Source of the DNA: Bacilli bacterium
GTDB taxonomy: Bacteria > Bacillota_I > Bacilli_A > RFN20 > CAG-826
Length of the DNA stretch: 58,247 nucleotides
Reading direction: 5' to 3'
Assembly (NCBI GenBank): GCA_024680795.1
Contig: JAILBR010000069.1
Location: 1 to 58,247, forward strand
Shown here: positions 30,618 to 39,564 of the stretch, in pieces
How the letters are laid out: every line of letters begins with the position of its first letter
Position numbering within the stretch: position 1 is the first letter of the stretch
Notes under the pieces: generated by a model
What the model was told of the DNA's origin: nothing
The model's database searches: none
Seen by the model: only the letters and a program-made list of their open reading frames with translations
Position numbers and translations under genes: made by a program

Positions 30618-30692
30618 TGGCTGGGGTACTTGGATTCGAACCAAGGAATGTCTGGTTCAGAGCCAGATGCCTTTCCGCTTGGCTATACCCCA
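30618..30692 (-). tRNA. tRNA-Gln (anticodon CTG)
   Basis: TGGGGTATAGCCAAGCGG..., anticodon loop CTCTGAA, acceptor TGGGGTA/TACCCCA, GCCA end. Confidence 0.93.
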
Positions 30693-31805
30693 TTATTGTG
30701 CTAAACGGACTTCGAGAACTCCTGGAACCTCTTCTTGAAGAACTACTTCGACTAAATCTTTAATGTCAGATGAAGCGTATGCGCATCCATCACATGCGCC
30801 ATGCATTTTGACATAGACAATACCATCTTTAAAATCGACGAATTCGCAATCTCCTCCATCTCTTCTTAAGAAGTGTCTAATTTTATCTAATGTTTCATTA
30901 ATGAGTGTAATTGTATCTTCTTCCATACTTTTATCCTTTATTTCTAAATGATATCCGTCATAAGCATCTTTCGCATTTTGAAGGAAGTGGTTGGCTACCA
31001 TCATGAAGTCGAAATTATGAGCCTTTCCTTCGCCACGATAATGCTTGGTGATTGCAACATTATACCACTGCAAGGAAATAAAAATCCTCCATAAATAGTA
31101 TCTTTTGATTTTATCTTCACTTGGATTGCCATTGAAGTAAACATCTAGCAATTTTCTTCCCTCGCTAACGGTGCCATTTCCAAAAGCAGCAATATCGTAG
31201 ATTGGATCATTATTTCCTACGAACTCGAAATCGATAAAGAAATATTCATCATCTGGAGTTTTGACAATATTACTTCTTTGGGCGTCATTATGACAAAGTG
31301 TCTTCATTTGTCTTTCGAGATATTCTTTTCTCTCAAAAAGGAAATGTCTTAACTCTTTATATCTAGGTGAAACATCATTTTGGAAAGATAATGCTTCTTT
31401 TTCATAAATGTTTTCGAAGCGGCCAAAAGGGTTATAGTCTTCCCTACTTAACATGATGGAATTATGAAGTTTATGGAAAAGAGTGGCTATTTTTTCATAA
31501 TCAAATGAAGCGATTTTATCGATGGAGGTGCCTTCGATGTACTCATTCATCTTAATTCCTGTATTCTCATCAAAGTAAATATTTTTACTTGTGATGCCTA
31601 ATGAGTAAGCGATTTGTTGATGTTCTTTTTCTAAGGGCCGATCAACCATTTCATTAGCTTGTTCAGTTGGAATATATAGAACGTATTTCATTCCGTTTCC
31701 ATCCTCAACGATATATGAAATATTCATCATTCCACCTAATAAAGGCTCGATGATTTCGCTATTATTTCCTAAGATTTCGTGAACTAATTTTGTAACTTTT
31801 TCCAT
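30693..31805 (-). CDS. fusion: LicA/choline-kinase-like (APH superfamily) phosphotransferase + C-terminal Nfu/NifU Fe-S scaffold domain
   Basis: Kinase: LCHNDAQRSNIVKTPDDEYFFIDFEFVGNNDPIYDIAAF. Nfu: LRRDGGDCEFVDFKDGIVYVKMHGACDGCAYASSDIKDLVEVVLQEEVPGVLEV. One continuous frame. Confidence 0.88.
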   Translation of the reverse strand: MEKVTKLVHEILGNNSEIIEPLLGGMMNISYIVEDGNGMKYVLYIPTEQANEMVDRPLEKEHQQIAYSLGITSKNIYFDENTGIKMNEYIEGTSIDKIASFDYEKIATLFHKLHNSIMLSREDYNPFGRFENIYEKEALSFQNDVSPRYKELRHFLFERKEYLERQMKTLCHNDAQRSNIVKTPDDEYFFIDFEFVGNNDPIYDIAAFGNGTVSEGRKLLDVYFNGNPSEDKIKRYYLWRIFISLQWYNVAITKHYRGEGKAHNFDFMMVANHFLQNAKDAYDGYHLEIKDKSMEEDTITLINETLDKIRHFLRRDGGDCEFVDFKDGIVYVKMHGACDGCAYASSDIKDLVEVVLQEEVPGVLEVRLAQ

Positions 31806-31863
31806 AATTGCGAGATTTATTATATCACCACATTATAATTTTGATATAAAATTATTATTCGAA

Positions 31864-32376
31864 ATGAAAATAAAAAGATTATTGATTATTATTTTTGGAG
31901 TTATCGCCTTAGTAATAAACGTATTGATTATCGTTGAAAGTTGCATTGGTGGAGATGGAAGTGGAAGTCAATCGCTTGGCTTCACCAATTTTGTTGTTTC
32001 TATTCTAGAAAGAATTGCTCCAGGAGCGTCATTTTTAGAAGATAAAGAACATCTACATTCAGTAATTAGAAAACTATTTGGACACTTCTTACTTTTTGGT
32101 TTGGCAGGAATTTTTAACACCTTGACTATTTTATTTATTTTTATAGATAACGAGAATAAAAAAGACATTTTTAAGGCTTTAGTCTCATTCGGGATAGGCT
32201 TTACGCTTGCTTTAGTTTCTGAATTAATCCAAATTTTTGTTCCTGGGAGAGCAGGAGTTTTTACTGATGTGCTCATAGATTTTTCTGGTTTCTTACTATT
32301 TTCGTTAATAACCTTTGGTTTTTATCTTTTGATATACTATAATATCAAATCGAAGTATATTCAGGAGGGCGCGTAA
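31864..32376 (+). CDS. VanZ-like family membrane protein
   Basis: KLFGHFLLFGLAGIFNTL ... ALVSELIQIFVPGRAGVFTDVLIDFSGFLLF. Confidence 0.85.
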   Translation: MKIKRLLIIIFGVIALVINVLIIVESCIGGDGSGSQSLGFTNFVVSILERIAPGASFLEDKEHLHSVIRKLFGHFLLFGLAGIFNTLTILFIFIDNENKKDIFKALVSFGIGFTLALVSELIQIFVPGRAGVFTDVLIDFSGFLLFSLITFGFYLLIYYNIKSKYIQEGA

Positions 32377-34178
32377 TGTTCTTACTTTGGGGCAAACATA
32401 TCCGTAAGTATTATCTGAGATATTTTATCTTTGTCCTTTTAGGCGTTGCCGCTTTAATTTCTGTTGATTATATTCAATTAAGAATCCCTGAAATAATTGG
32501 TGAGATAGTTGATAAACTCAATCAAGAAGGATCAATTGATATCAACTCAGCTTATTTTGCTAACCTAATTAAAGAAGTCTTTATTGTTGCCGCTGTTATG
32601 TTTGGTGGAAGAATTGTATGGCGTCTTTCACTTTTCTATGCATCCCATAGAATTGAAGAAAGAATAAGAAATGAAATGTTCTTAAAAGCCGAGAGATTAG
32701 ATTTATCTTATTATCATGATAATAAAGTTGGGACCATTATGAGCTGGTTCACTAACGATGTTGAATCTCTATCCGAATTTTTAGGATGGGGAACCTTGAT
32801 GATGATTGATGGTGTTTTCTTAACCACTTTAGCGTTAACCAAGATGTTCCTTCTTGATTATAGCTTATCTCTCATCATGCTTTTGCCAATTGCCCTTATC
32901 GTCTTATGGGGTGCTTTAGTGGAAAGCAAGATGTCAAAAATTTGGAGATTGAGACAAGAAAGTAACGATGATCTATACGATTATTCGCAAGAAAACTTTA
33001 CTGGTATTCGTGTTATCAAAGCATTCGTTAAAGAAAATCAACAAATCATCGAGTTCTCTAAACACGCACGTAAAAACAGAGATATTAATGTCAAATTCAC
33101 CGCTGTATCAGTCTTCTTTGATGTCATCATTGAAATTATTATTGCTGGTATCGCCGCCATCTTGATTGGTTTTGGTGGTTGGTTTGTATATGGCACAGTG
33201 ACAGGGACACCTATTTCCTTGTTTGGTAGAGAAGTATTATTAGAGCCAGGTCAACTTGTTACTTTCTATGGATATTTTGATTCACTTATCTGGCCATTAA
33301 TTGCTTTAGGACAAGTTGTTACTATGTTCTCACAAGCGCGTACATCATATTCTAGAATAGAACATTATTTAGATTCTGATGAGAGACTACTTGAGGCTGT
33401 AGATGCGGTTGATGTTGATATAACTGGAAAAATCGAGTTCAAAGACTTCTCATTTAAATATAAAGATAGCGAAATTGATAGTTTATCAAACATTTCCTTA
33501 ACAATTAATCCTGGTGAAAACATCGGCATCATTGGTACGGTTGGAAGTGGTAAATCAACATTAGTTAATGCTTTAGTTAGATTATTCAATGTCGAAGAAG
33601 GGACATTATTCATCGACGATGTTGATATTATGAAAATCAAAATTGCATCTTTAAGAAATGGTGTTTCTATTGCCCCTCAGGACAATTTCTTATTCTCAGA
33701 TACAATTAAAAACAATATTGCTTTCTCTGATGTAGATCGAGATATTGAAGAGGTTAGAAATGCCGCTAGATTTGCTGACGTTGATACTGATATTTCTCAA
33801 TTTGAGGAGGGATATGATTCGTTAATGGGCGAAAATGGTCATACAGTAAGTGGTGGTCAAAAACAAAGAATCTCCCTTGCAAGAGCCTATTTAAAGAGCG
33901 CTCCAATTTTGATTTTAGATGACTCCGTTAGTGCGGTTGACTTAAAAACCGAAGAAAGAATTTTAGATAACATTAAAGAAAAACGTGCAGGTAAAACTAC
34001 GATTATTATCGCTTCTAGAGTTTCTACCGTTATGGAGCTTGATAAAGTTATCGTTTTAAAGAACGGCACTTTAGAAGCATTTGATACACCAAAGAACCTT
34101 AAAAAGAATAGTGAGACCTTTAGCAAGATGGTCATGCTGCAAGAACTTGAAAAGGAGAAAGGAGCAAATAATGGCTGA
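32376..34178 (+). CDS. ABC exporter half-transporter (BmrC-like heterodimer subunit)
   Basis: TMD plus GTVGSGKSTLVNALVRLF, VSGGQKQRISLARAYLKSAPILILDDSVSAVD. Confidence 0.92.
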   Translation: MFLLWGKHIRKYYLRYFIFVLLGVAALISVDYIQLRIPEIIGEIVDKLNQEGSIDINSAYFANLIKEVFIVAAVMFGGRIVWRLSLFYASHRIEERIRNEMFLKAERLDLSYYHDNKVGTIMSWFTNDVESLSEFLGWGTLMMIDGVFLTTLALTKMFLLDYSLSLIMLLPIALIVLWGALVESKMSKIWRLRQESNDDLYDYSQENFTGIRVIKAFVKENQQIIEFSKHARKNRDINVKFTAVSVFFDVIIEIIIAGIAAILIGFGGWFVYGTVTGTPISLFGREVLLEPGQLVTFYGYFDSLIWPLIALGQVVTMFSQARTSYSRIEHYLDSDERLLEAVDAVDVDITGKIEFKDFSFKYKDSEIDSLSNISLTINPGENIGIIGTVGSGKSTLVNALVRLFNVEEGTLFIDDVDIMKIKIASLRNGVSIAPQDNFLFSDTIKNNIAFSDVDRDIEEVRNAARFADVDTDISQFEEGYDSLMGENGHTVSGGQKQRISLARAYLKSAPILILDDSVSAVDLKTEERILDNIKEKRAGKTTIIIASRVSTVMELDKVIVLKNGTLEAFDTPKNLKKNSETFSKMVMLQELEKEKGANNG

Positions 34179-35925
34179 TGGCATTTTAGTAGACAAAAAG
34201 ATACCACTTAGAGTAGTAGTGTCTCGTACTTTAAAATATGCATCCCAAGAAAAGGGAGCCTTTATTGGCGCCTTCATTCTTTTACTCGTTAACGTTTTCC
34301 TTGGTGTCTTGCTCCCTAGAATAACCGGATATTTTACCGATCACCTTACTTCTGATGTTATCTCGATGCAAACTATTATCATTATTGCGGTGGCGTCAGT
34401 AGTTATCTCGATTGTTAACCAAGGATTATTATTCTGGGAAAATATGATTTTGACTAAAGCTGGTCAAAAGATTGTTTATAAATTAAGAATGGAAGTCTTT
34501 GAACACATCGAAAGTATGAGTCAAAATCAATTTAATGAGATGCCTGTTGGCTCATTAGTTACCAGAGTATGCAACTACACATCTCAATTAAGTGCTTTCT
34601 TCACTAATGTCTTAGTGTCTATCTTAAGAAATGTCTTAACTATTGTTGTTGTCTATATTTGGATGATGGTTTTATCTTGGCAGCTCGGATTAATTTTGTT
34701 CGGCGTTGTCATTATCGTTTTCGTTATCTCTTTCTTCTTCTCAAAGATTGTTCATAAGTTATTCTCTAATGAGAGAAAACAAATTTCAGCGATGAATACT
34801 TATATCAATGAATCTCTCTCTGGTATGAAGATTATTCAAATCTTCAATCAAGAGCAAAGATATGCGAAGAGATTCTTTGGCGAGAATAGAAAATACTTCA
34901 ATTATAGATTCTCTATCATTAGTGCTTTCTCGGTTTATCGTCCGCTAATTTCCTTTATCTATATCGCAAGCGTAGCATTGATTTTGTCCGCTGGTATTGG
35001 ATTTGGACTAACCGCTGGAACAATCGTCGCTTTCTATCTATATCTAGGATATTTCTTCCAACCTGTTCAAAACTTAGCCGATCAACTCAATAACATCACT
35101 AGAGCAATGACCGCGATTGAAAGATTATTTAATCTTTTAGATATTCCTCCAGAGGTGTTAGATGTTGAGGATGCAGTGGAAATCGATGAGTTTAAAGGGA
35201 AGATTGAATTTAGAAATGTTTACTTTGCATATGAAAAAGAAAACTGGGTTTTAAAAGATGTCAGTTTTGTTATCAATCCAAAAGAAACAGCGGCCTTTGT
35301 TGGTGCAACTGGTAGTGGAAAGACCACAATTCTTGGCTTAATTGTTAGAAACTTTGAAGCTCAAAAAGGTGAAATCTTAATTGATGATATCGATATCAAA
35401 AAGATTAAAATCTCTTCTTTAAGAAGAGCAGTTGGTCAAATGCTACAAGAAGTATTCCTTTTCACCGGTTCCATCAAGGACAACATTACTTTATTTGATG
35501 AAGAATATAGTGATGAAGAAGTTTATGAATCAATTGACTATGTCAATGCTGGAAAATTCATCCGTGGATTACCTGAAAAGATTAACACCAAAGTTATTGA
35601 AAAAGGTGAGAACTTCTCAGCTGGACAAAGACAACTTTTATCATTCGCTAGAACAGTTTTACATAAACCACAAATTATGATTCTTGATGAAGCCACTGCA
35701 AATATCGATACGGAAACAGAAGTTGTTATTCAAAAGTCTCTAGAGAATATTAAAAATATCGGAACGATGTTAGTGGTAGCCCATAGACTATCAACTATTC
35801 AACATTCCGATAAGATTTTCGTATTGGCTAAGGGTGAAATCATCGAAAGAGGAAATCACCAAGAACTACTCAAGCAACACGGCTATTATTACAAACTATA
35901 TAAGTTGCAATTTGAGAATAATTAA
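34171..35925 (+). CDS. ABC exporter half-transporter (BmrD-like heterodimer partner)
   Basis: GATGSGKTTILGLIVRNF, FSAGQRQLLSFARTVLHKPQIMILDEATANID. Start at 34171 with SD AAAGGAG; 8-nt overlap with upstream gene. Confidence 0.92.
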   Translation: MADGILVDKKIPLRVVVSRTLKYASQEKGAFIGAFILLLVNVFLGVLLPRITGYFTDHLTSDVISMQTIIIIAVASVVISIVNQGLLFWENMILTKAGQKIVYKLRMEVFEHIESMSQNQFNEMPVGSLVTRVCNYTSQLSAFFTNVLVSILRNVLTIVVVYIWMMVLSWQLGLILFGVVIIVFVISFFFSKIVHKLFSNERKQISAMNTYINESLSGMKIIQIFNQEQRYAKRFFGENRKYFNYRFSIISAFSVYRPLISFIYIASVALILSAGIGFGLTAGTIVAFYLYLGYFFQPVQNLADQLNNITRAMTAIERLFNLLDIPPEVLDVEDAVEIDEFKGKIEFRNVYFAYEKENWVLKDVSFVINPKETAAFVGATGSGKTTILGLIVRNFEAQKGEILIDDIDIKKIKISSLRRAVGQMLQEVFLFTGSIKDNITLFDEEYSDEEVYESIDYVNAGKFIRGLPEKINTKVIEKGENFSAGQRQLLSFARTVLHKPQIMILDEATANIDTETEVVIQKSLENIKNIGTMLVVAHRLSTIQHSDKIFVLAKGEIIERGNHQELLKQHGYYYKLYKLQFENN

Positions 35926-37226
35926 CGTTTAAGCATTTTATCAGCGATACCGATAAATGCATAATTGTTTGCGCCCTTAACTAGGTTATATTCATCTCCT
36001 AATTGTTTCGCGCATGCGTATATATTATTAAAGATATTAGACATGATGTCAGACAAACGATGGTCCACATCTTCAAAGGACCATTTTTCATTTTTGGCAT
36101 TTTGTTCGATCTCTAATCCAGATACAGCCACCCCGCCAGCGTTACTGGCTTTACCAGGTGAATAAATGACTTTATTTTTGATGAATAGATTAGCGGCTTC
36201 AATAGTGCAAGGCATATTTGCGCCTTCGAAAACCCCGACACAGCCCCCCTCAATTAACTTCTTAGCGTCATTTTCATCTAATTCAAATTGTGTGGCGCAT
36301 GGGAAAGCAACATCACATTTGACTGACCAAATTTCTCTACTTGGAAGAACTTCAACATTATCTTTTAATTCAGCGTATTCTTTAATTCTGCCTCTTCTAT
36401 CTTCTTTAAGAGCGCGCATAGTTTCAAAATCAATTCCATCAGGTGCATAAATCGCATTTGATGAATCGTTCATAGCGACCACTTTGCCACCTAACTCTGT
36501 TACTTTCTTTAGACAATATAAAGCGACATTGCCACTTCCAGAAACGATAACTCTTTTTCCTTTTAAAGAATCGTTTTTATATTTTTTAAGAGCTTCTTTA
36601 GCAAAATATGTAACTCCAAAACCAGTCGCTTCGGTTCTACATAAAGAACCACCTAAATCTAATGGCTTACCAGTTAATGAACAATCTGATTTTCCACTAT
36701 ATTCTTTATAGGCTTCATATAGGAATCTAATTTCTCTTCCGCCGACCCCAATATCACCAGCTGGAACATCTTTATCAGCGCCGATATATGGATATAATTC
36801 TTTCATAAAGGCATAGCAGAATCTTTTAACTTCTTCATCGCTCTTTCCTTTAGGATCGAAGTCACTGCCACCTTTACCTCCTCCCATAGGGAGAGTGGTT
36901 AAATAGTTTTTAAATATTTGTTCAAATGCTAAGAATTTTAAGATAGACAAATTGACAGAAGGATGAAATCTTAATCCGCCTTTATAAACACCATTGACGT
37001 TATTAAATTGGACGCGGTAGCCTTTATTAGTTTGTTCTACCCCTTTATCATCAACCCATTTAACATCAAATGTGATAACACGATCAGGAACAATGACTTT
37101 ATCAAATAAATCAAAATCTAAATATTCCTTTTTATTTAAGATAGACGAATCTAAAGAAGAAAACATTTCTTCGAGCGCAACCTTGAATTCAGGTTCGTTT
37201 TTGTATTTTTCAAAGTCCATAATCAT
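35922..37226 (-). CDS. gdhA: NAD(P)-specific glutamate dehydrogenase
   Basis: YRVQFNNVNGVYKGGLRFHPSVNLSILKFLAFEQIFKN, LPMGGGKGGSDFDPKGKSD. Confidence 0.96.
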   Translation of the reverse strand: MIMDFEKYKNEPEFKVALEEMFSSLDSSILNKKEYLDFDLFDKVIVPDRVITFDVKWVDDKGVEQTNKGYRVQFNNVNGVYKGGLRFHPSVNLSILKFLAFEQIFKNYLTTLPMGGGKGGSDFDPKGKSDEEVKRFCYAFMKELYPYIGADKDVPAGDIGVGGREIRFLYEAYKEYSGKSDCSLTGKPLDLGGSLCRTEATGFGVTYFAKEALKKYKNDSLKGKRVIVSGSGNVALYCLKKVTELGGKVVAMNDSSNAIYAPDGIDFETMRALKEDRRGRIKEYAELKDNVEVLPSREIWSVKCDVAFPCATQFELDENDAKKLIEGGCVGVFEGANMPCTIEAANLFIKNKVIYSPGKASNAGGVAVSGLEIEQNAKNEKWSFEDVDHRLSDIMSNIFNNIYACAKQLGDEYNLVKGANNYAFIGIADKMLKR

Positions 37227-37256
37227 AGCTCCTATAAAAAAACATTATTTATTATA

Positions 37257-37284
37257 AGAAAAAAGCCCGAATAATTCGAGCCTA
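37257..37284 (-). terminator. intrinsic terminator of the tRNA cluster
   Basis: Minus strand GCTCGAA-tta-TTCGGGCTTTTTT. Confidence 0.75.
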
Positions 37285-37297
37285 ATTTTAACAATCT

Positions 37298-37384
37298 TGG
37301 TGCCCGGGACCGGAATCGAACCGGTACGAGTGTTACCTCGCAAGATTTTAAGTCTTGTGCGTCTACCTGTTCCGCCACCTGGGC
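37298..37384 (-). tRNA. tRNA-Leu (anticodon TAA)
   Basis: Long variable arm, loop CTTAAAA, GCCCAGG/CCCGGGC acceptor with one A-C mismatch, ACCA end. Confidence 0.93.
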
Positions 37385-37393
37385 AACTAAGAG

Positions 37394-37469
37394 TGGTGAC
37401 TCGCCGGAGATTCGAACTCCGGACCCCTTGATTAAAAGTCAAGTGCTCTACCGACTGAGCTAGCGAGTC
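37394..37469 (-). tRNA. tRNA-Lys (anticodon TTT)
   Basis: GACTCGC/GCGAGTC acceptor, loop CTTTTAA, ACCA. Confidence 0.95.
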
Positions 37470-37477
37470 AGTTTCAA

Positions 37478-37552
37478 TGGCTGGGGTGACTGGAATCGAA
37501 CCAGTGAATGACAGAGTCAAAGTCTGTTGCCTTACCGCTTGGCCACACCCCA
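37478..37552 (-). tRNA. tRNA-Gln (anticodon TTG)
   Basis: TGGGGTG/CACCCCA acceptor, loop CTTTGAC, GCCA. Confidence 0.93.
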
Positions 37553-37558
37553 ATGTGG

Positions 37559-37642
37559 TGGTGGAGGGGGGCAGATTCGAACCGCCGAACCCGTAGGAGC
37601 TGATTTACAGTCAGCCGCGTTTAGCCTCTTCGCTACCCCTCC
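37559..37642 (-). tRNA. tRNA-Tyr (anticodon GTA)
   Basis: GGAGGGG/CCCCTCC acceptor, loop CTGTAAA, long variable arm, ACCA. Confidence 0.93.
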
Positions 37643-37666
37643 ATCTCAGACTTCGCATATCATTTT

Positions 37667-37742
37667 TGGTGGATGCTGAGGGGCTCGAACCCACGACCCC
37701 CACCTTGTAAGGGTGGTGCTCTCCCGGCTGAGCTAAGCATCC
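37667..37742 (-). tRNA. tRNA-Val (anticodon TAC)
   Basis: GGATGCT/AGCATCC acceptor, loop CTTACAA, ACCA. Confidence 0.95.
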
Positions 37743-37793
37743 GCTAATGCAGATACGCAAGACATAATATACCATTATGCTTTCTATAAATCA

Positions 37794-37822
37794 ACAAAAA
37801 AAGCACCAATTTTCATGGCGCT
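37794..37822 (-). terminator. intrinsic terminator of pgi
   Basis: Minus strand AGCGCCA-tgaaaat-TGGTGCTTTTTTT. Confidence 0.75.
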
Positions 37823-37848
37823 CTTTTCATATAGCAACTATATAATAG

Positions 37849-39129
37849 TTAATAGCCTTTTTTGCCTAGTAAGTGGAACATATTCTTTTTATAAATTTCC
37901 ACTCCAGGTTGATTGAATGGGTTGATTTCAAGCAAATATGCACTCATCGCACAGCATCTCATAAAGAAGTAGAAGAGATATCCTAATGTGCCAGCGTTCA
38001 TGCTATCGATAGTGATAATATTGCATGGGACACCACCATCCTCTTGGTGAGCTTTGAGTGTTCCTTGATATGCCATTTGATTAACAAATGATAATGTTTT
38101 GCCTTCTAAATAATTTAAGCCATCAAGATCTAAATCATCGTGAGGAATCTTAACATCTAATTCTGGATTTAAAACATTGATAACTGTTTCAAATAGAATT
38201 GGTGAACCATCTTGGAGGAATTGACCTAAAGAGTGTAAGTCAGTTGAAAAAGTAACGCTTCCGGGTAGTAAGCCTTTCTTTTCTTTTCCTTCACTTTCAC
38301 CGAATAGTTGTTTTAACCATTCTGATAATTGGCTCATTTGCGGTTCATATGTAACAAACATTTCAACTGCTTTACCATTTCTATACATATAGTCACGGCT
38401 GACAGCGTATCTATAACATTTGTTCTTTTTTAAATCATCGTTATCGAATTCTTTTCTTGCTAAGGCAGCGCCTTCTAACATTGCTTTAACATCAACACCA
38501 GCGGCTGCCAAGGAGAATAATCCAACTGGAGTTAAAACTGAGAATCTACCACCGATATTGCTTGGTAAGACATAGGTTGCATAGCCTTCATTATTACATA
38601 ATGTTTTAAGGGCACCTTTTTCTTTATCTGTAACAGCGTAGATAGCTTTTCTACTTGCTTCTTTACCAACTTTTCTTTCAAGTAAGTCTTTTAATAATCT
38701 AAAAGCAATAGAAGTTTCGGTAGTGGTACCGCTCTTAGAAATAACGTTGATAGCAAAATTCTTATTTTCTAAATAATTTAAGACTTGCTTTGTGTAATTT
38801 GGTGAAAATGTTTGACCCATGAAGATGATTTCTAATTTGTCATCACTCTTCACACCCTTTAATGCATCTAAAGCACATTTGGCGCCTAAATAACTTCCAC
38901 CGATACCACAGACTACTAATACGTCAAAGTTATCTCTAACATATTGAGCGTCTTTAAGAAGTCTTTCTAATTCTTCTTTGTCATAATCAACTGGCCAATC
39001 TTTCCAACCAACATAGTCGTTTCCTAGACCAGTTGCTTCATCAATCATCTTATTGATTTTAGTAACTTTTTCTTGATACTTAACAATCTCTTCTTCACTA
39101 ATAACGTTGCTGACATCAACTTTAATCAT
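37849..39129 (-). CDS. pgi: glucose-6-phosphate isomerase
   Basis: VVCGIGGSYLGAKCALDAL, VISKSGTTTETSIAFRLLK, NPFNQPGVE. Confidence 0.97.
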   Translation of the reverse strand: MIKVDVSNVISEEEIVKYQEKVTKINKMIDEATGLGNDYVGWKDWPVDYDKEELERLLKDAQYVRDNFDVLVVCGIGGSYLGAKCALDALKGVKSDDKLEIIFMGQTFSPNYTKQVLNYLENKNFAINVISKSGTTTETSIAFRLLKDLLERKVGKEASRKAIYAVTDKEKGALKTLCNNEGYATYVLPSNIGGRFSVLTPVGLFSLAAAGVDVKAMLEGAALARKEFDNDDLKKNKCYRYAVSRDYMYRNGKAVEMFVTYEPQMSQLSEWLKQLFGESEGKEKKGLLPGSVTFSTDLHSLGQFLQDGSPILFETVINVLNPELDVKIPHDDLDLDGLNYLEGKTLSFVNQMAYQGTLKAHQEDGGVPCNIITIDSMNAGTLGYLFYFFMRCCAMSAYLLEINPFNQPGVEIYKKNMFHLLGKKGY

Positions 39130-39496
39130 TTTTGTTTCTCGCTTTCTTGAGTGTTTCCTCTATCCACTCGGGGAGTTTTGCTTCCAATGAAGAAAAATCA
39201 GCCTCATCAAATTGAGGAACTCTTTTTTGAGAGTTGTCATGAGTGCTATATCTTTCTTCTTCAGGAACTTGTTTAAAGGAGACTCTTAAAAAACCATTAT
39301 ATGGATCAATTTCAATAACCTTAACCTTGATTACATCACCAACAGAACCAAATAGTTCAATATCTCTTACATAGTTATCAGAAATTTCTGAAATATGTAA
39401 AAGCCCCTTTGAACCATCTTCAAAGGTGAGAAATAAGGCGTAAGGTCTGATTTGATTAACGGTTCCTAATACCAAATCTCCGATTTCGAATCCCAT
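39122..39496 (-). CDS. S1 RNA-binding domain protein (GSP13/YugI-like)
   Basis: GDLVLGTVNQIRPYALFLTFEDGSKGLLHISEISDNYVRDI. Confidence 0.88.
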   Translation of the reverse strand: MGFEIGDLVLGTVNQIRPYALFLTFEDGSKGLLHISEISDNYVRDIELFGSVGDVIKVKVIEIDPYNGFLRVSFKQVPEEERYSTHDNSQKRVPQFDEADFSSLEAKLPEWIEETLKKARNKND

Positions 39497-39520
39497 GTAA
39501 AATACTTTACCACTTATAAA

Positions 39521-39553
39521 ATAAAAAAGGTAGAAATTGATAAATCTACCTTT
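39521..39553 (-). terminator. intrinsic terminator downstream of HAD gene
   Basis: AAAGGTAGA...TCTACCTTT inverted repeat flanked by A/T tracts. Confidence 0.65.
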
Positions 39554-39564
39554 ATTTTATTTGG

